14,159 nt of DNA, taken from assembly GCA_002323995.1 (NCBI GenBank), contig DCQY01000018.1:73147-87305 (forward strand), given 5' to 3'. The notes beneath the pieces are model-generated. The model saw only the letters and a list, made by a program, of their open reading frames with translations. It was not told the DNA's origin and made no database searches. Shown piece by piece: positions 1 to 5,989 of this stretch; the first letter of the stretch is position 1; every line of letters begins with the position of its first letter. The position numbers and the translations under genes were made by a program. The stretch comes from Akkermansiaceae bacterium UBA1506 (lineage in GTDB: Bacteria; Verrucomicrobiota; Verrucomicrobiia; Verrucomicrobiales; DEV007).

Positions 1-68
1 GTCTCTATTCCCTTTGTCATTGCTTGGGGATTGGGCTGGGTGAAGCCTTAATTTCTCCGTTCGTGGGC

Positions 69-98
69 TTGACAATTCTGAGAAGAAAAGTTTCTTAC
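69..98 (+). promoter_or_regulatory. possible promoter for the tRNA-Met gene
   Basis: A perfect -35 hexamer TTGACA lies at 69-74. The -10 candidate 18 bases on, TCTTAC at 93-98, matches the consensus at only three of six positions. The tRNA begins about 60 bases downstream, a reasonable distance for a short processed leader. The -35 box is what is seen; the -10 assignment is weak, and this may not be the real start site. Confidence 0.3.
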
Positions 99-160
99 CG
101 GCCCGTCTTCACAGTCTTTGGAAGCGGGAAGAATGCCGCAAGGTGTTCGACTGGTGGAAT

Positions 161-235
161 GGCACGATAGCTCAGGGGTAGAGCAGAGGACTCATAAGCC
201 TAAGGTCGGGAGTTCAAATCTCCCTCGTGCTACCA
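161..235 (+). tRNA. tRNA-Met (anticodon CAU), CCA encoded
   Basis: The sequence folds as a cloverleaf of 75 bases including the 3' CCA. The acceptor stem GGCACGA pairs with TCGTGCT through seven pairs, the first a G-U. The D stem GCTC/GAGC and the T stem GGGAG/CTCCC are perfect, and the T loop is TTCAAAT. The anticodon loop is CTCATAA, giving CAU. The anticodon stem is weak: only the three middle pairs are Watson-Crick, with G-A at 27-43 and A-G at 31-39. It lacks the C1-A72 mismatch and the GGG/CCC anticodon-stem pairs of initiator tRNA, so elongator Met is most likely. A tRNA-Ile2 read through lysidine cannot be excluded. A degenerate copy lies at 1315-1389. Confidence 0.9.
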
Positions 236-573
236 CTTTCTGTCAACGGGTTACGGTTTTTTGTGGGGGCCGGTTAGAAGCCCGGTTTCCTAGGAACTCT
301 CCATGAAATACGCTTGAGCAGATGTCCATATTGCGGGCAGTGCCTACGCTGCGCTGTTTGTTGCTCCGGACGAGGGGGGCTGTTCTTCCTGATCGCAAAC
401 CCTCGATCAGAGCAAGACCGACGCGCCGACAAGCAACCCTTGAAAAAGCGAATTTCTGTTAGTAAGGTGCAGGAGTTAGTCTTCTCAAATTCCCATCCTG
501 GCAATGGATAAAGATCTGCTTCTCCTTCGGGGCAAAGCTGGGATCTCAGTCAGCACCCTACCAACCCCGCTCC
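236..573. other. intergenic region, no supported gene
   Basis: These 338 bases separate the tRNA from the first lipoprotein gene. I see no convincing coding region, RNA gene or strong terminator. A frame opening at TTG 314 and ending at 511 would give 65 residues beginning with a cysteine-rich stretch (CPYCGQCLRCAVCC). It has no clear ribosome binding site and its second half has no recognisable pattern, so it is discussed as a finding and not called as a gene. Confidence 0.5.
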
Positions 574-921
574 ATGCTTACTAATCTCCCAATTAAATTT
601 TTATGCGTCCTGACAGCGCTATTGACTGCCTGCACTAGCACAACCAGCCACCCGACCATTCAGCAAAAATATTCTCAGAAAATCGCCCAGCTCCAACCAG
701 GCATGTCTCCCGCAGAAGTTCAGGGCCTTCTGCCCGTTCGGAAACAGGGAGCTTCCTCGGGAAACAGAGAAACTTACGTCCTGAGAGACACCGCCGGTCT
801 TCATCAAACCTTTGAGGAGAAGACCCCTAGCATCTTTGGTATACGGGCAGAGGAACTTCCCGAAATGAGACAAATGTCATTTTACTTCCAAAATGGAAAG
901 CTCACTCACTGGGATAGTTAA
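574..921 (+). CDS. small lipoprotein, SmpA/BamE-like fold (paralogue 1)
   Basis: The product is 115 residues. It starts with a short hydrophobic signal ending in the lipobox LTAC, with the acceptor cysteine at residue 20, so it is predicted to be lipidated and held in the cell envelope. The mature part contains KIAQLQPGMSPAEVQGLLP, followed by a beta-rich stretch ending in FYFQNGKLTHW. A G-M-[ST]-x-x-[ED]-V turn followed by strands is typical of small SmpA/OmlA (BamE-like) lipoproteins. The next gene has the same layout and matching key residues, so the two look like a tandem duplication. BamE aids outer-membrane protein assembly, but similarity at this level does not prove that role here. 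The start is the first ATG before the signal peptide; no strong ribosome binding site is visible. Confidence 0.72.
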   Translation: MLTNLPIKFLCVLTALLTACTSTTSHPTIQQKYSQKIAQLQPGMSPAEVQGLLPVRKQGASSGNRETYVLRDTAGLHQTFEEKTPSIFGIRAEELPEMRQMSFYFQNGKLTHWDS

Positions 922-958
922 TTATTGAGATTTCATTTTCCACCCCACTTTTTTAAGT

Positions 959-1279
959 ATGAAAATATTCCCTCCTCTAATCCAATCGTTCCTTCTCTGC
1001 CTCGGTCTTACCATGAGTGGATGTGCCTTCAAGCCGATGGATTACGAGCACAATCTCAAACTCGAGCAGGTAGAGACCGGCATGAGCGTAGAGGAGGTCA
1101 AGACGATCTTTCCCTCAATGAAGTTCTCTGGAGGCGATGCTTCACAGGAGGTGTATACCTTCAGTGAAACCGACTACCGAGCGATTTCTTCAGTGGGAAT
1201 CATCTATCGGACCGTGACCTTCACCTTTGAAGGTGGAAATCTGATTAAGTGGGCTGCAGACCAAGGCCGCTCCATGTGA
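959..1279 (+). CDS. small lipoprotein, SmpA/BamE-like fold (paralogue 2)
   Basis: The product is 106 residues, beginning 37 bases after the previous gene. The signal peptide ends at a lipobox-like MSGC with cysteine 22, which predicts lipidation. The mature part has KLEQVETGMSVEEVKTIFP, then VTFTFEGGNLIKW near the C-terminus. These align with the first lipoprotein at Q-x-x-x-GMS-x-x-EV, a following P, a central tyrosine, and the final F-x-F-x-x-G-x-L-x-x-W. This copy has a shorter middle section. The pair is probably co-transcribed. A BamE-like small envelope lipoprotein is the best description. Membrane target and partner are unknown. Confidence 0.72.
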   Translation: MKIFPPLIQSFLLCLGLTMSGCAFKPMDYEHNLKLEQVETGMSVEEVKTIFPSMKFSGGDASQEVYTFSETDYRAISSVGIIYRTVTFTFEGGNLIKWAADQGRSM

Positions 1280-1314
1280 CCAGCTTTCTGCTGGGATCAA
1301 AGGGGATGCAGAAC

Positions 1315-1389
1315 GGCACGATAATTTAGGGTTAGACCAGAGGACTCATAACCCTAAGGATGGGCGCTCAAATCTCCCTCGTGCGACCA
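1315..1389 (+). pseudogene. decayed tRNA-Met(CAU) copy
   Basis: This 75-base stretch matches the tRNA at 161-235 without gaps, with 11 differences by my hand count (about 85% identity). The acceptor stem, anticodon loop CTCATAA and terminal CCA remain. The D stem has become ATTT/GACC and no longer pairs at its first two positions. The T stem has a C-T mismatch (GGGCG/CTCCC), T54 of the T loop is now C, and the discriminator-side pair is G1-G72. The changes are not compensatory, so this looks like a degenerating duplicate and not a second working tRNA. A residual structured RNA role or an attachment-site remnant is possible but unsupported. Confidence 0.75.
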
Positions 1390-1585
1390 ATTTTCGGGGA
1401 ACTTTGAGGTAAGATTTCGCAGCCCAGAGAGCATTCCAAGATGCTAAGAAATCAGGAAATATTGAAAGTCTCCCTTGATCCTTTTGAATTTCCAGATTTT
1501 TGAGGATTTCAGCGCCTTTGGCCGGCAATGTTTTCAACAGCAGGTTCGGTAGGCAAAAAATCTTAAAATTTTGCCATAAATCCCC

Positions 1586-1613
1586 TTGCGGCCTTGGCTT
1601 GACCGTCTATATT
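1586..1613 (+). promoter_or_regulatory. probable promoter of the ribosomal-protein cluster
   Basis: A good -10 hexamer, TATATT, lies at 1608-1613, with TTGCGG at 1586-1591 in the -35 position and a spacer of 16. The -35 match is only three of six. A better-looking TTGACC at 1599-1604 is too close to this -10 to serve it, and has no -10 of its own at 17 bases. A start near 1620 would give a leader of about 115 bases before rpsL. It is the best candidate upstream of a cluster that must be strongly expressed, but the exact boxes are uncertain. Confidence 0.45.
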
Positions 1614-1626
1614 CCCCGCCCCCGCG

Positions 1627-1658
1627 CAGCAATCGGTGCTCTGTTGGCGGGATTGCTG
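1627..1658 (+). promoter_or_regulatory. inverted repeat in the rpsL leader
   Basis: CAGCAATC at 1627-1634 is the exact reverse complement of GATTGCTG at 1651-1658, with a 16-base loop. It would form a hairpin right at the 5' end of the inferred transcript, some 75 bases before the rpsL start codon. There is no T run after it, so it is not an ordinary terminator. It could be a stabilising 5' hairpin, a ribosomal-protein binding site or a DNA operator; the sequence alone does not decide. Confidence 0.45.
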
Positions 1659-1733
1659 GTTTTGGATGCTTCTACAAGTGGAGTCAACCTGACCTGCATT
1701 TGCACCGAAAATTTATAAAACAACGGTAACGTT

Positions 1734-2108
1734 ATGCCTACTACCAACCAACTGGTTCGCCACGGTCGCAAGGACAAGGTCGTAAAGTCCAAGTCGCCCG
1801 CCTTGGAAGAATGTCCCCAACGCCGGGGAGTTTGTCTTCAGGTTTACACGCGAACTCCAAAGAAGCCGAACTCGGCGCTTCGTAAGGTTGCCAAGGTTCG
1901 CCTCACAAACGGGGAAGAAGTTATCGCCTACATCGGCGGTGAAGGTCACAACCTCCAGGAACACTCCATTGTTCTGGTTCGCGGTGGTCGAGTGAAAGAT
2001 TTACCAGGTGTTCGTTACCATATTGTCCGTGGTGCTCTGGATACGCTGGGTGTCGAAGGTCGGAAGCAGGCCCGTTCTAAATACGGAGCCAAACGACCGA
2101 AGGGGTGA
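1734..2108 (+). CDS. rpsL: 30S ribosomal protein S12
   Basis: S12 sits at the decoding centre of the small subunit and contributes to codon-anticodon proofreading. The product is 124 residues, the same as in E. coli, and is collinear with it. The signature TPKKPNSALRKVAKVRLTNG is at 41-60 and GRVKDLPGVRYH at 85-96. Lys43 and Lys88, the positions usually changed in streptomycin resistance, are both lysine, so a sensitive-type protein is expected. Asp89, the residue thiomethylated in E. coli, is also present. This is the first gene of the cluster, followed 69 bases later by rpsG, the classical str order. The ATG lacks a clear Shine-Dalgarno sequence, but MPTTNQLVR is the standard start of the family. 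Confidence 0.98.
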   Translation: MPTTNQLVRHGRKDKVVKSKSPALEECPQRRGVCLQVYTRTPKKPNSALRKVAKVRLTNGEEVIAYIGGEGHNLQEHSIVLVRGGRVKDLPGVRYHIVRGALDTLGVEGRKQARSKYGAKRPKG

Positions 2109-2113
2109 TGAAC

Positions 2114-2126
2114 TGAGCTTCGCTCA
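2114..2126 (+). promoter_or_regulatory. small hairpin between rpsL and rpsG
   Basis: TGAGC and GCTCA flank a TTC loop, giving a five-pair hairpin just after the rpsL stop codon. In E. coli the S12-S7 intercistronic region is where S7 binds to repress its own translation. This hairpin is at the equivalent place but is much simpler, so a role in autoregulation is only a suggestion. Confidence 0.25.
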
Positions 2127-2177
2127 ATTTATCTCTCCGGCGATACGAATGTTTTAGCAAACGACTGAAATAATCCT

Positions 2178-2651
2178 ATGTCCCGAAGAAAACGAGTCTA
2201 TACCAAGCCGGAACAGCGTGACGCTCGCTACGATAGCGCACTGGTGGCCAAGTTGGTCTCCAAGGTCATGATGCAAGGCAAGCGTGCTCTCGCAGAGCGC
2301 ATCGTCTACGCCGCCATCGATCGTGCTAACGAAGGTGGAGAGTCTGTCGATCCTACCGAGGTTCTGAACCGGGCTATCGAGAACGCCAAGCCGCGCGTCG
2401 AAGTTAAAAGCCGTCGTGTGGGTGGTGCCACCTACCAAGTCCCCCTCGAAGTAACTCAAGATCGCCAAGAGTCGCTCGCTATGCGCTGGATCGTGAATGC
2501 TGCTCGCTCCAAGCGCGGTACTCCGATGCATGTGGCTCTCGCAAACGAGATTAAGGACGCCAGCACCAATCAGGGGCAGGTGATCCGTAAGCGGGATGAA
2601 ACTCACAAGATGGCGCAGGCTAACCGCGCCTTCGCTCACTTCCGCTGGTAA
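2178..2651 (+). CDS. rpsG: 30S ribosomal protein S7
   Basis: S7 nucleates assembly of the 30S head by binding the 3' major domain of 16S rRNA, and lines the exit-site tRNA path. The product is 157 residues, normal for the shorter bacterial form. It begins MSRRKRVYTK and carries VAKLVSKVMMQGKRALAERI near 28-47, the hairpin VEVKSRRVGGATYQVPLEV around 74-92, and the C-terminal KRDETHKMAQANRAFAHFRW. It lies between rpsL and fusA, the standard order. In many bacteria S7 also represses its own operon; the small hairpin upstream is the only hint of that here. No clear Shine-Dalgarno motif precedes the ATG. Confidence 0.98.
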   Translation: MSRRKRVYTKPEQRDARYDSALVAKLVSKVMMQGKRALAERIVYAAIDRANEGGESVDPTEVLNRAIENAKPRVEVKSRRVGGATYQVPLEVTQDRQESLAMRWIVNAARSKRGTPMHVALANEIKDASTNQGQVIRKRDETHKMAQANRAFAHFRW

Positions 2652-2700
2652 CCTTCACGTGTCACCCGTCCTCCATAATTCTTTTGCCCTGACTGTTCCG

Positions 2701-4845
2701 ATGAGCGCTGGTCTCAATTCGCCGAATCGTGCGTTTCCGCTTGAGCGGACTCGCAATATCGGCATTGCGGCGCATATCGACGCGGGTAAGACGACATTGA
2801 CCGAGCGGATTCTGTTCTACACGGGCATGATTCACCGCATCGGAGAGGTCCATGATGGTCAGGCAACGACTGACTGGATGGAGCAGGAGCGCGACCGTGG
2901 CATCACTATCACCTCGGCTGCGGTCACTTGTGAGTGGAAGCAACTCTCTGAAGCAGGCGTCTACAAGGCTTTCGATGCTGAAAAGCAGCGAATAAACATT
3001 ATCGACACCCCCGGGCATGTCGACTTTACCGCCGAGGTGGAGCGCTCTCTTCGGGTGCTTGACGGAGCGGTCGTTGTCTTCTGCGGAGTGGCCGGTGTCC
3101 AGCCCCAGTCAGAGACGGTTTGGCGTCAGGCAACGAGGTATCACGTCCCTCGTATTGTTTTCATCAACAAAATGGACCGAGTCGGTGCCGATTTTAATGC
3201 TGTTGTCGACGATGTCCGTGAAAAGCTGGGTGCTAGTGCGCAGCCGGTTTTGATTCCGATTGGTGCCGAGGACGAACTCAGAGGTCAGATTGATGTGATC
3301 AACGGAAAAGCTGTTCTCTACTCAGACGATGATACGCTCGGTTCGACTTACGAAGTGACCGATCTTGATGATGAGCAGAAAAAAATCGCTAACGCTGCTC
3401 GTGACTCTCTGCTCGAGGCTCTTGTGGACGCTGACGAGGAGATCGGGCTGAAATTCCTTGATGAGGAAGAGATCACGCCAGCCGATTTGAAAGCTGCGCT
3501 TCGCCGCGCGACCATTGCTAATTTGATCGTCCCTGTAGTTGGTGGATCTGCCTTCAAAAATAAAGGTGTTCAATATTTGCTGGACGCTGTGGTTGATTAT
3601 TTGCCAAGCCCGGTCGAGGTCCAAGCTGCTCAGGGCACCGAGATCGACGATGAGGCCGCAGTTGTTGAGGCCCCGGCTAACGACAGTGGCAAATTTTGCG
3701 CACTCGCTTTCAAGCTTTGGTCCGACAAATATGTAGGTAAGTTGGTCTTTATCCGCGTCTACTCCGGCACGGTTTCCAAGGGCGATCAGGTTTACAATTC
3801 TCGGACCGGGCGCAAAGAGCGAATAGGGCGACTAATTCAAATCCAGTCTAACGACCATCAGGATATCGACACCTGTTATGCGGGCGATATTGCCGCAATC
3901 GTTGGCCCGAAGAATGTTCGCACTGGCGACACGCTTCACGCCGAAAAGTTCGACATTATGCTCGAACCCCCTGCCTTTCCGGATCCGGTAATTTCAATGG
4001 CGGTTGAGCCCAAGACTACCGCTGATTCAGAGAAGCTTGCCGATGCCTTAAGCCGCCTCGCTGAAGAGGACCCCACCTTCGTGGTTTCCACTGACGAAGA
4101 GACCGGTCAGACAATTATTGCGGGCATGGGTGAACTTCACCTCGAAATTATCCAGTCACGCCTCGAGGCTGAGTATTCGGTTCGCACTAACGCTGGTAAG
4201 CCCCAAATTGCTTACCGCGAGACCGCTACTGCCGGTGCTAATGGTGAATACAAGCTCATCAAACAAACTGGCGGGAAAGGCCAGTATGGACACGTCAAGC
4301 TCAAGGTTGAGCCGAACTCGCGAGGTAAAGGGTTTACCTACAACAATCGTGTGGTGGGTGGTGAGATTCCTAAAGAATTTTTTAACGCCTGTGAAACTGG
4401 TGTCCGAGAAGCACTCACCAACGGTGTCTTACTCGGCTACCCGGTCGTGGATGTGCATGTCGACCTAGTTAGTGGATCCAGCCACGACGTTGATTCCAAT
4501 GAACAGGCATTCAAGATCGCGGCGATTCTTGCGGTGCGTGATGCCTTCCAACAAGCTTCTTCAATCCTGCTCGAACCTGTAATGTTGGTGAATGTAGATG
4601 TCCCGGACGATTATCAGGGGGATATTATTGGGGATTTGAATCGTCGTCGTGGACGTATCGCGGAAATTGATTCCCGCAATGGTCTCAGTGCAGTCAGGGC
4701 CGAAGTGCCACTTGCTGAGATGTTCGGTTACGCGACCGATATGCGCAGCCTTTCCAAGGGGCGAGCGAGCTTTTCGATGGAACCGCTTCAGTTTGAAGAA
4801 GTACCCGCGTCCATGGTGGAGCGGATGATGGAGCAGTATGTATAA
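2701..4845 (+). CDS. fusA: translation elongation factor G
   Basis: EF-G is the GTPase that drives translocation of tRNA and mRNA, and helps recycle ribosomes. From the ATG at 2701 the product is 714 residues (about 704 in E. coli). The GTPase motifs are complete: P-loop AHIDAGKTT at 24-32, switch region with ERDRGITI around 63-70, DTPGHVDF at 102-109 and NKMD at 156-159. Domain IV keeps GSSHDVDSNEQAFKIAA and domain V the YQGDIIGDLNRRRG stretch. The frame is open up to an ATG at 2596, inside rpsG, but that extension is not EF-G-like. The 2701 start gives MSAGLNSPNR and clears rpsG by 49 bases. The gene is of the canonical str-operon type. Unusually, tuf does not follow it. Confidence 0.97.
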   Translation: MSAGLNSPNRAFPLERTRNIGIAAHIDAGKTTLTERILFYTGMIHRIGEVHDGQATTDWMEQERDRGITITSAAVTCEWKQLSEAGVYKAFDAEKQRINIIDTPGHVDFTAEVERSLRVLDGAVVVFCGVAGVQPQSETVWRQATRYHVPRIVFINKMDRVGADFNAVVDDVREKLGASAQPVLIPIGAEDELRGQIDVINGKAVLYSDDDTLGSTYEVTDLDDEQKKIANAARDSLLEALVDADEEIGLKFLDEEEITPADLKAALRRATIANLIVPVVGGSAFKNKGVQYLLDAVVDYLPSPVEVQAAQGTEIDDEAAVVEAPANDSGKFCALAFKLWSDKYVGKLVFIRVYSGTVSKGDQVYNSRTGRKERIGRLIQIQSNDHQDIDTCYAGDIAAIVGPKNVRTGDTLHAEKFDIMLEPPAFPDPVISMAVEPKTTADSEKLADALSRLAEEDPTFVVSTDEETGQTIIAGMGELHLEIIQSRLEAEYSVRTNAGKPQIAYRETATAGANGEYKLIKQTGGKGQYGHVKLKVEPNSRGKGFTYNNRVVGGEIPKEFFNACETGVREALTNGVLLGYPVVDVHVDLVSGSSHDVDSNEQAFKIAAILAVRDAFQQASSILLEPVMLVNVDVPDDYQGDIIGDLNRRRGRIAEIDSRNGLSAVRAEVPLAEMFGYATDMRSLSKGRASFSMEPLQFEEVPASMVERMMEQYV

Positions 4846-4881
4846 CGGGATAGAATTTAACCTTTAATCGGAATCACAGTA

Positions 4882-5190
4882 ATGCAGGGACAAAGTATAC
4901 GAATCAGGCTACGGGCATACGACTCGCGACTTCTCGATAAGTCGACGGTTGATATTGTTGAAACCGCTAAGCGTACTGGAGCGCGTGTCTCCGGACCGAT
5001 TCCGTTGCCCACTCGAATCGAAAAATTTAGCGTGAACCGTTCGCCTCACGTGAATAAGAAGTCTGCCGAACAGTTCGAGATTCGAACTCACAAGCGTCTT
5101 CTTGACATCGTCGAGCCGACGTCTCGCACGGTGGATGAACTGAAGAAGTTGAACCTGCCTGCAGGTGTCGACATCACGATTAAAATCTAG
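4882..5190 (+). CDS. rpsJ: 30S ribosomal protein S10
   Basis: S10 is a protein of the 30S head; in E. coli it also acts as NusE in transcription antitermination and in coupling RNA polymerase to the ribosome. The product is 102 residues (103 in E. coli). It begins MQGQSIRIRLRAYDSRLLDKS and has VSGPIPLPTRIEKFSVNRSPHVNKKS as the extended loop region, followed by FEIRTHKRLLDIVEPT. Only 36 bases separate it from fusA, so the long S10 leader through which L4 regulates the E. coli operon has no room here. The ribosome binding site is weak (CGGAA). It is most likely read from the upstream promoter. Confidence 0.97.
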   Translation: MQGQSIRIRLRAYDSRLLDKSTVDIVETAKRTGARVSGPIPLPTRIEKFSVNRSPHVNKKSAEQFEIRTHKRLLDIVEPTSRTVDELKKLNLPAGVDITIKI

Positions 5191-5233
5191 TTGGGATCAG
5201 TAAACCCGGAAACTTCAAGCAAGGACGAGTGCA

Positions 5234-5929
5234 ATGAGCATCGGATTGATTGGTAAAAAAATTGGCATGACTCGCGTTTTCAACGAGGACGGCGAAGCTG
5301 TGGCGGTCACAGTGATCGACGTCAGCGACAATGTTTTCCTTCAGCAGAAGACTGCTGAAAAGGATGGTTACACGGCTGTCCAGGTAGGCTACGACGAGCA
5401 GAAAGAATCCCGCCTTACACAGCCTGAACAGGGCCATGTGAAGGCCACCGGAGGTAAAGCGAAGAAGAAAATTCTCGAGTTTCGTCTCGAGAATGATGAC
5501 CAGCTTCCTGAAATCGATCATCCCGGCCTTGACCTTTTTGAAGAGGGTCAATGGGTGGACGTGATCGGCACCTCTAAGGGTAAAGGTTTTCAAGGTGTCA
5601 TTAAACGCTTCCACTGGGCTGGCCAGCCTCAATCGCACGGACACATGATGCACCGTCGCCCGGGCGGTGTCGGCGCCGGAACAGATCCTGGTCGTATTTG
5701 GAAGAATAAGGAAATGCCCGGTCGTCATGGTAATTACCGTAAGACTGTGCAGAACCTAAAAATTGTTAAGAAGCGTGACGAGGACAGCGTGCTGCTTATT
5801 AGTGGTGCGGTTCCTGGATCAAAGGGAGGATACGTGGTGATCCGTCCTGCTAAGAAGAAAGAAGGTCCGGTTCAGGATCTTAAGGCGAAGGAGGCGCCGG
5901 CGGAAGCTGAGGAATCCTCTGAGAGCTGA
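5234..5929 (+). CDS. rplC: 50S ribosomal protein L3
   Basis: L3 is one of the first proteins to bind 23S rRNA, and its central loop reaches towards the peptidyl-transferase centre. The product is 231 residues, about 20 more than E. coli. It starts MSIGLIGKKIGMTRVF and has the family core GTSKGKGFQGVIKRF near 111-125, then the SHGHMMHRRPGGVG loop and MPGRHGNYRKTVQNL. The loop residue that E. coli PrmB methylates (a glutamine) appears not to be conserved. The extra length is a low-complexity tail from about residue 205, rich in Lys, Glu, Ala and Ser and ending EEAESSES-like. An AAGGA motif sits upstream of the ATG at a suitable distance. Confidence 0.97.
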   Translation: MSIGLIGKKIGMTRVFNEDGEAVAVTVIDVSDNVFLQQKTAEKDGYTAVQVGYDEQKESRLTQPEQGHVKATGGKAKKKILEFRLENDDQLPEIDHPGLDLFEEGQWVDVIGTSKGKGFQGVIKRFHWAGQPQSHGHMMHRRPGGVGAGTDPGRIWKNKEMPGRHGNYRKTVQNLKIVKKRDEDSVLLISGAVPGSKGGYVVIRPAKKKEGPVQDLKAKEAPAEAEESSES

Positions 5930-5989
5930 TCTGTAAAGACCGAGCTGATTACCTTGAGTTAACGTCATAAACCGAAAGGAAATATACAA

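Larger units (their letters stand above)
1390..1733 (+). other. intergenic region and rpsL leader
   Basis: These 344 bases lie between the tRNA remnant and rpsL. The first 190 or so are AT-rich and show no coding signal. The last 150 hold the probable promoter and an inverted repeat, listed separately. There is no clear Shine-Dalgarno motif directly before the rpsL ATG. Confidence 0.5.

Noticed and set aside
118..306. 62-residue frame across the tRNA-Met gene
   Set aside because: It is the familiar false frame produced by translating a tRNA gene; the cloverleaf explains the sequence.
925..1167. 80-residue frame overlapping the second lipoprotein
   Set aside because: It is out of frame with a gene that has a signal peptide, lipobox and a paralogue next door, and it shows no family features.
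1280..1294. Hairpin CCAGC/GCTGG after the second lipoprotein as a terminator
   Set aside because: Only five pairs and no T run follows; too weak to call.
1346..1537. Minus-strand frame over the pseudo-tRNA
   Set aside because: Its end is the typical antisense translation of a tRNA; no other coding evidence.
1599..1604. TTGACC as the -35 box for the cluster promoter
   Set aside because: It is a good hexamer but lies only three bases before TATATT, and no -10 is found at the correct spacing downstream.
1666..1692. Eight-residue leader peptide frame in the rpsL leader
   Set aside because: Too short to support; no attenuator-like structure or codon bias is linked to it.
1500..1718. 72-residue frame upstream of rpsL with a hydrophobic stretch
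   Set aside because: It runs through the probable promoter and the leader hairpin, has no ribosome binding site, and the hydrophobic part comes from the inverted repeat region.
2154..2639. 161-residue minus-strand frame opposite rpsG
   Set aside because: It is an antisense shadow of a clear S7 gene, with no domain features.
2596..2700. N-terminal extension of EF-G from an ATG inside rpsG
   Set aside because: The 35 extra residues do not look like EF-G and overlap S7; the 2701 start gives a standard N-terminus.
5180..5728. 182-residue minus-strand frame opposite rplC
   Set aside because: It is antisense to L3, which is fully conserved on the plus strand.
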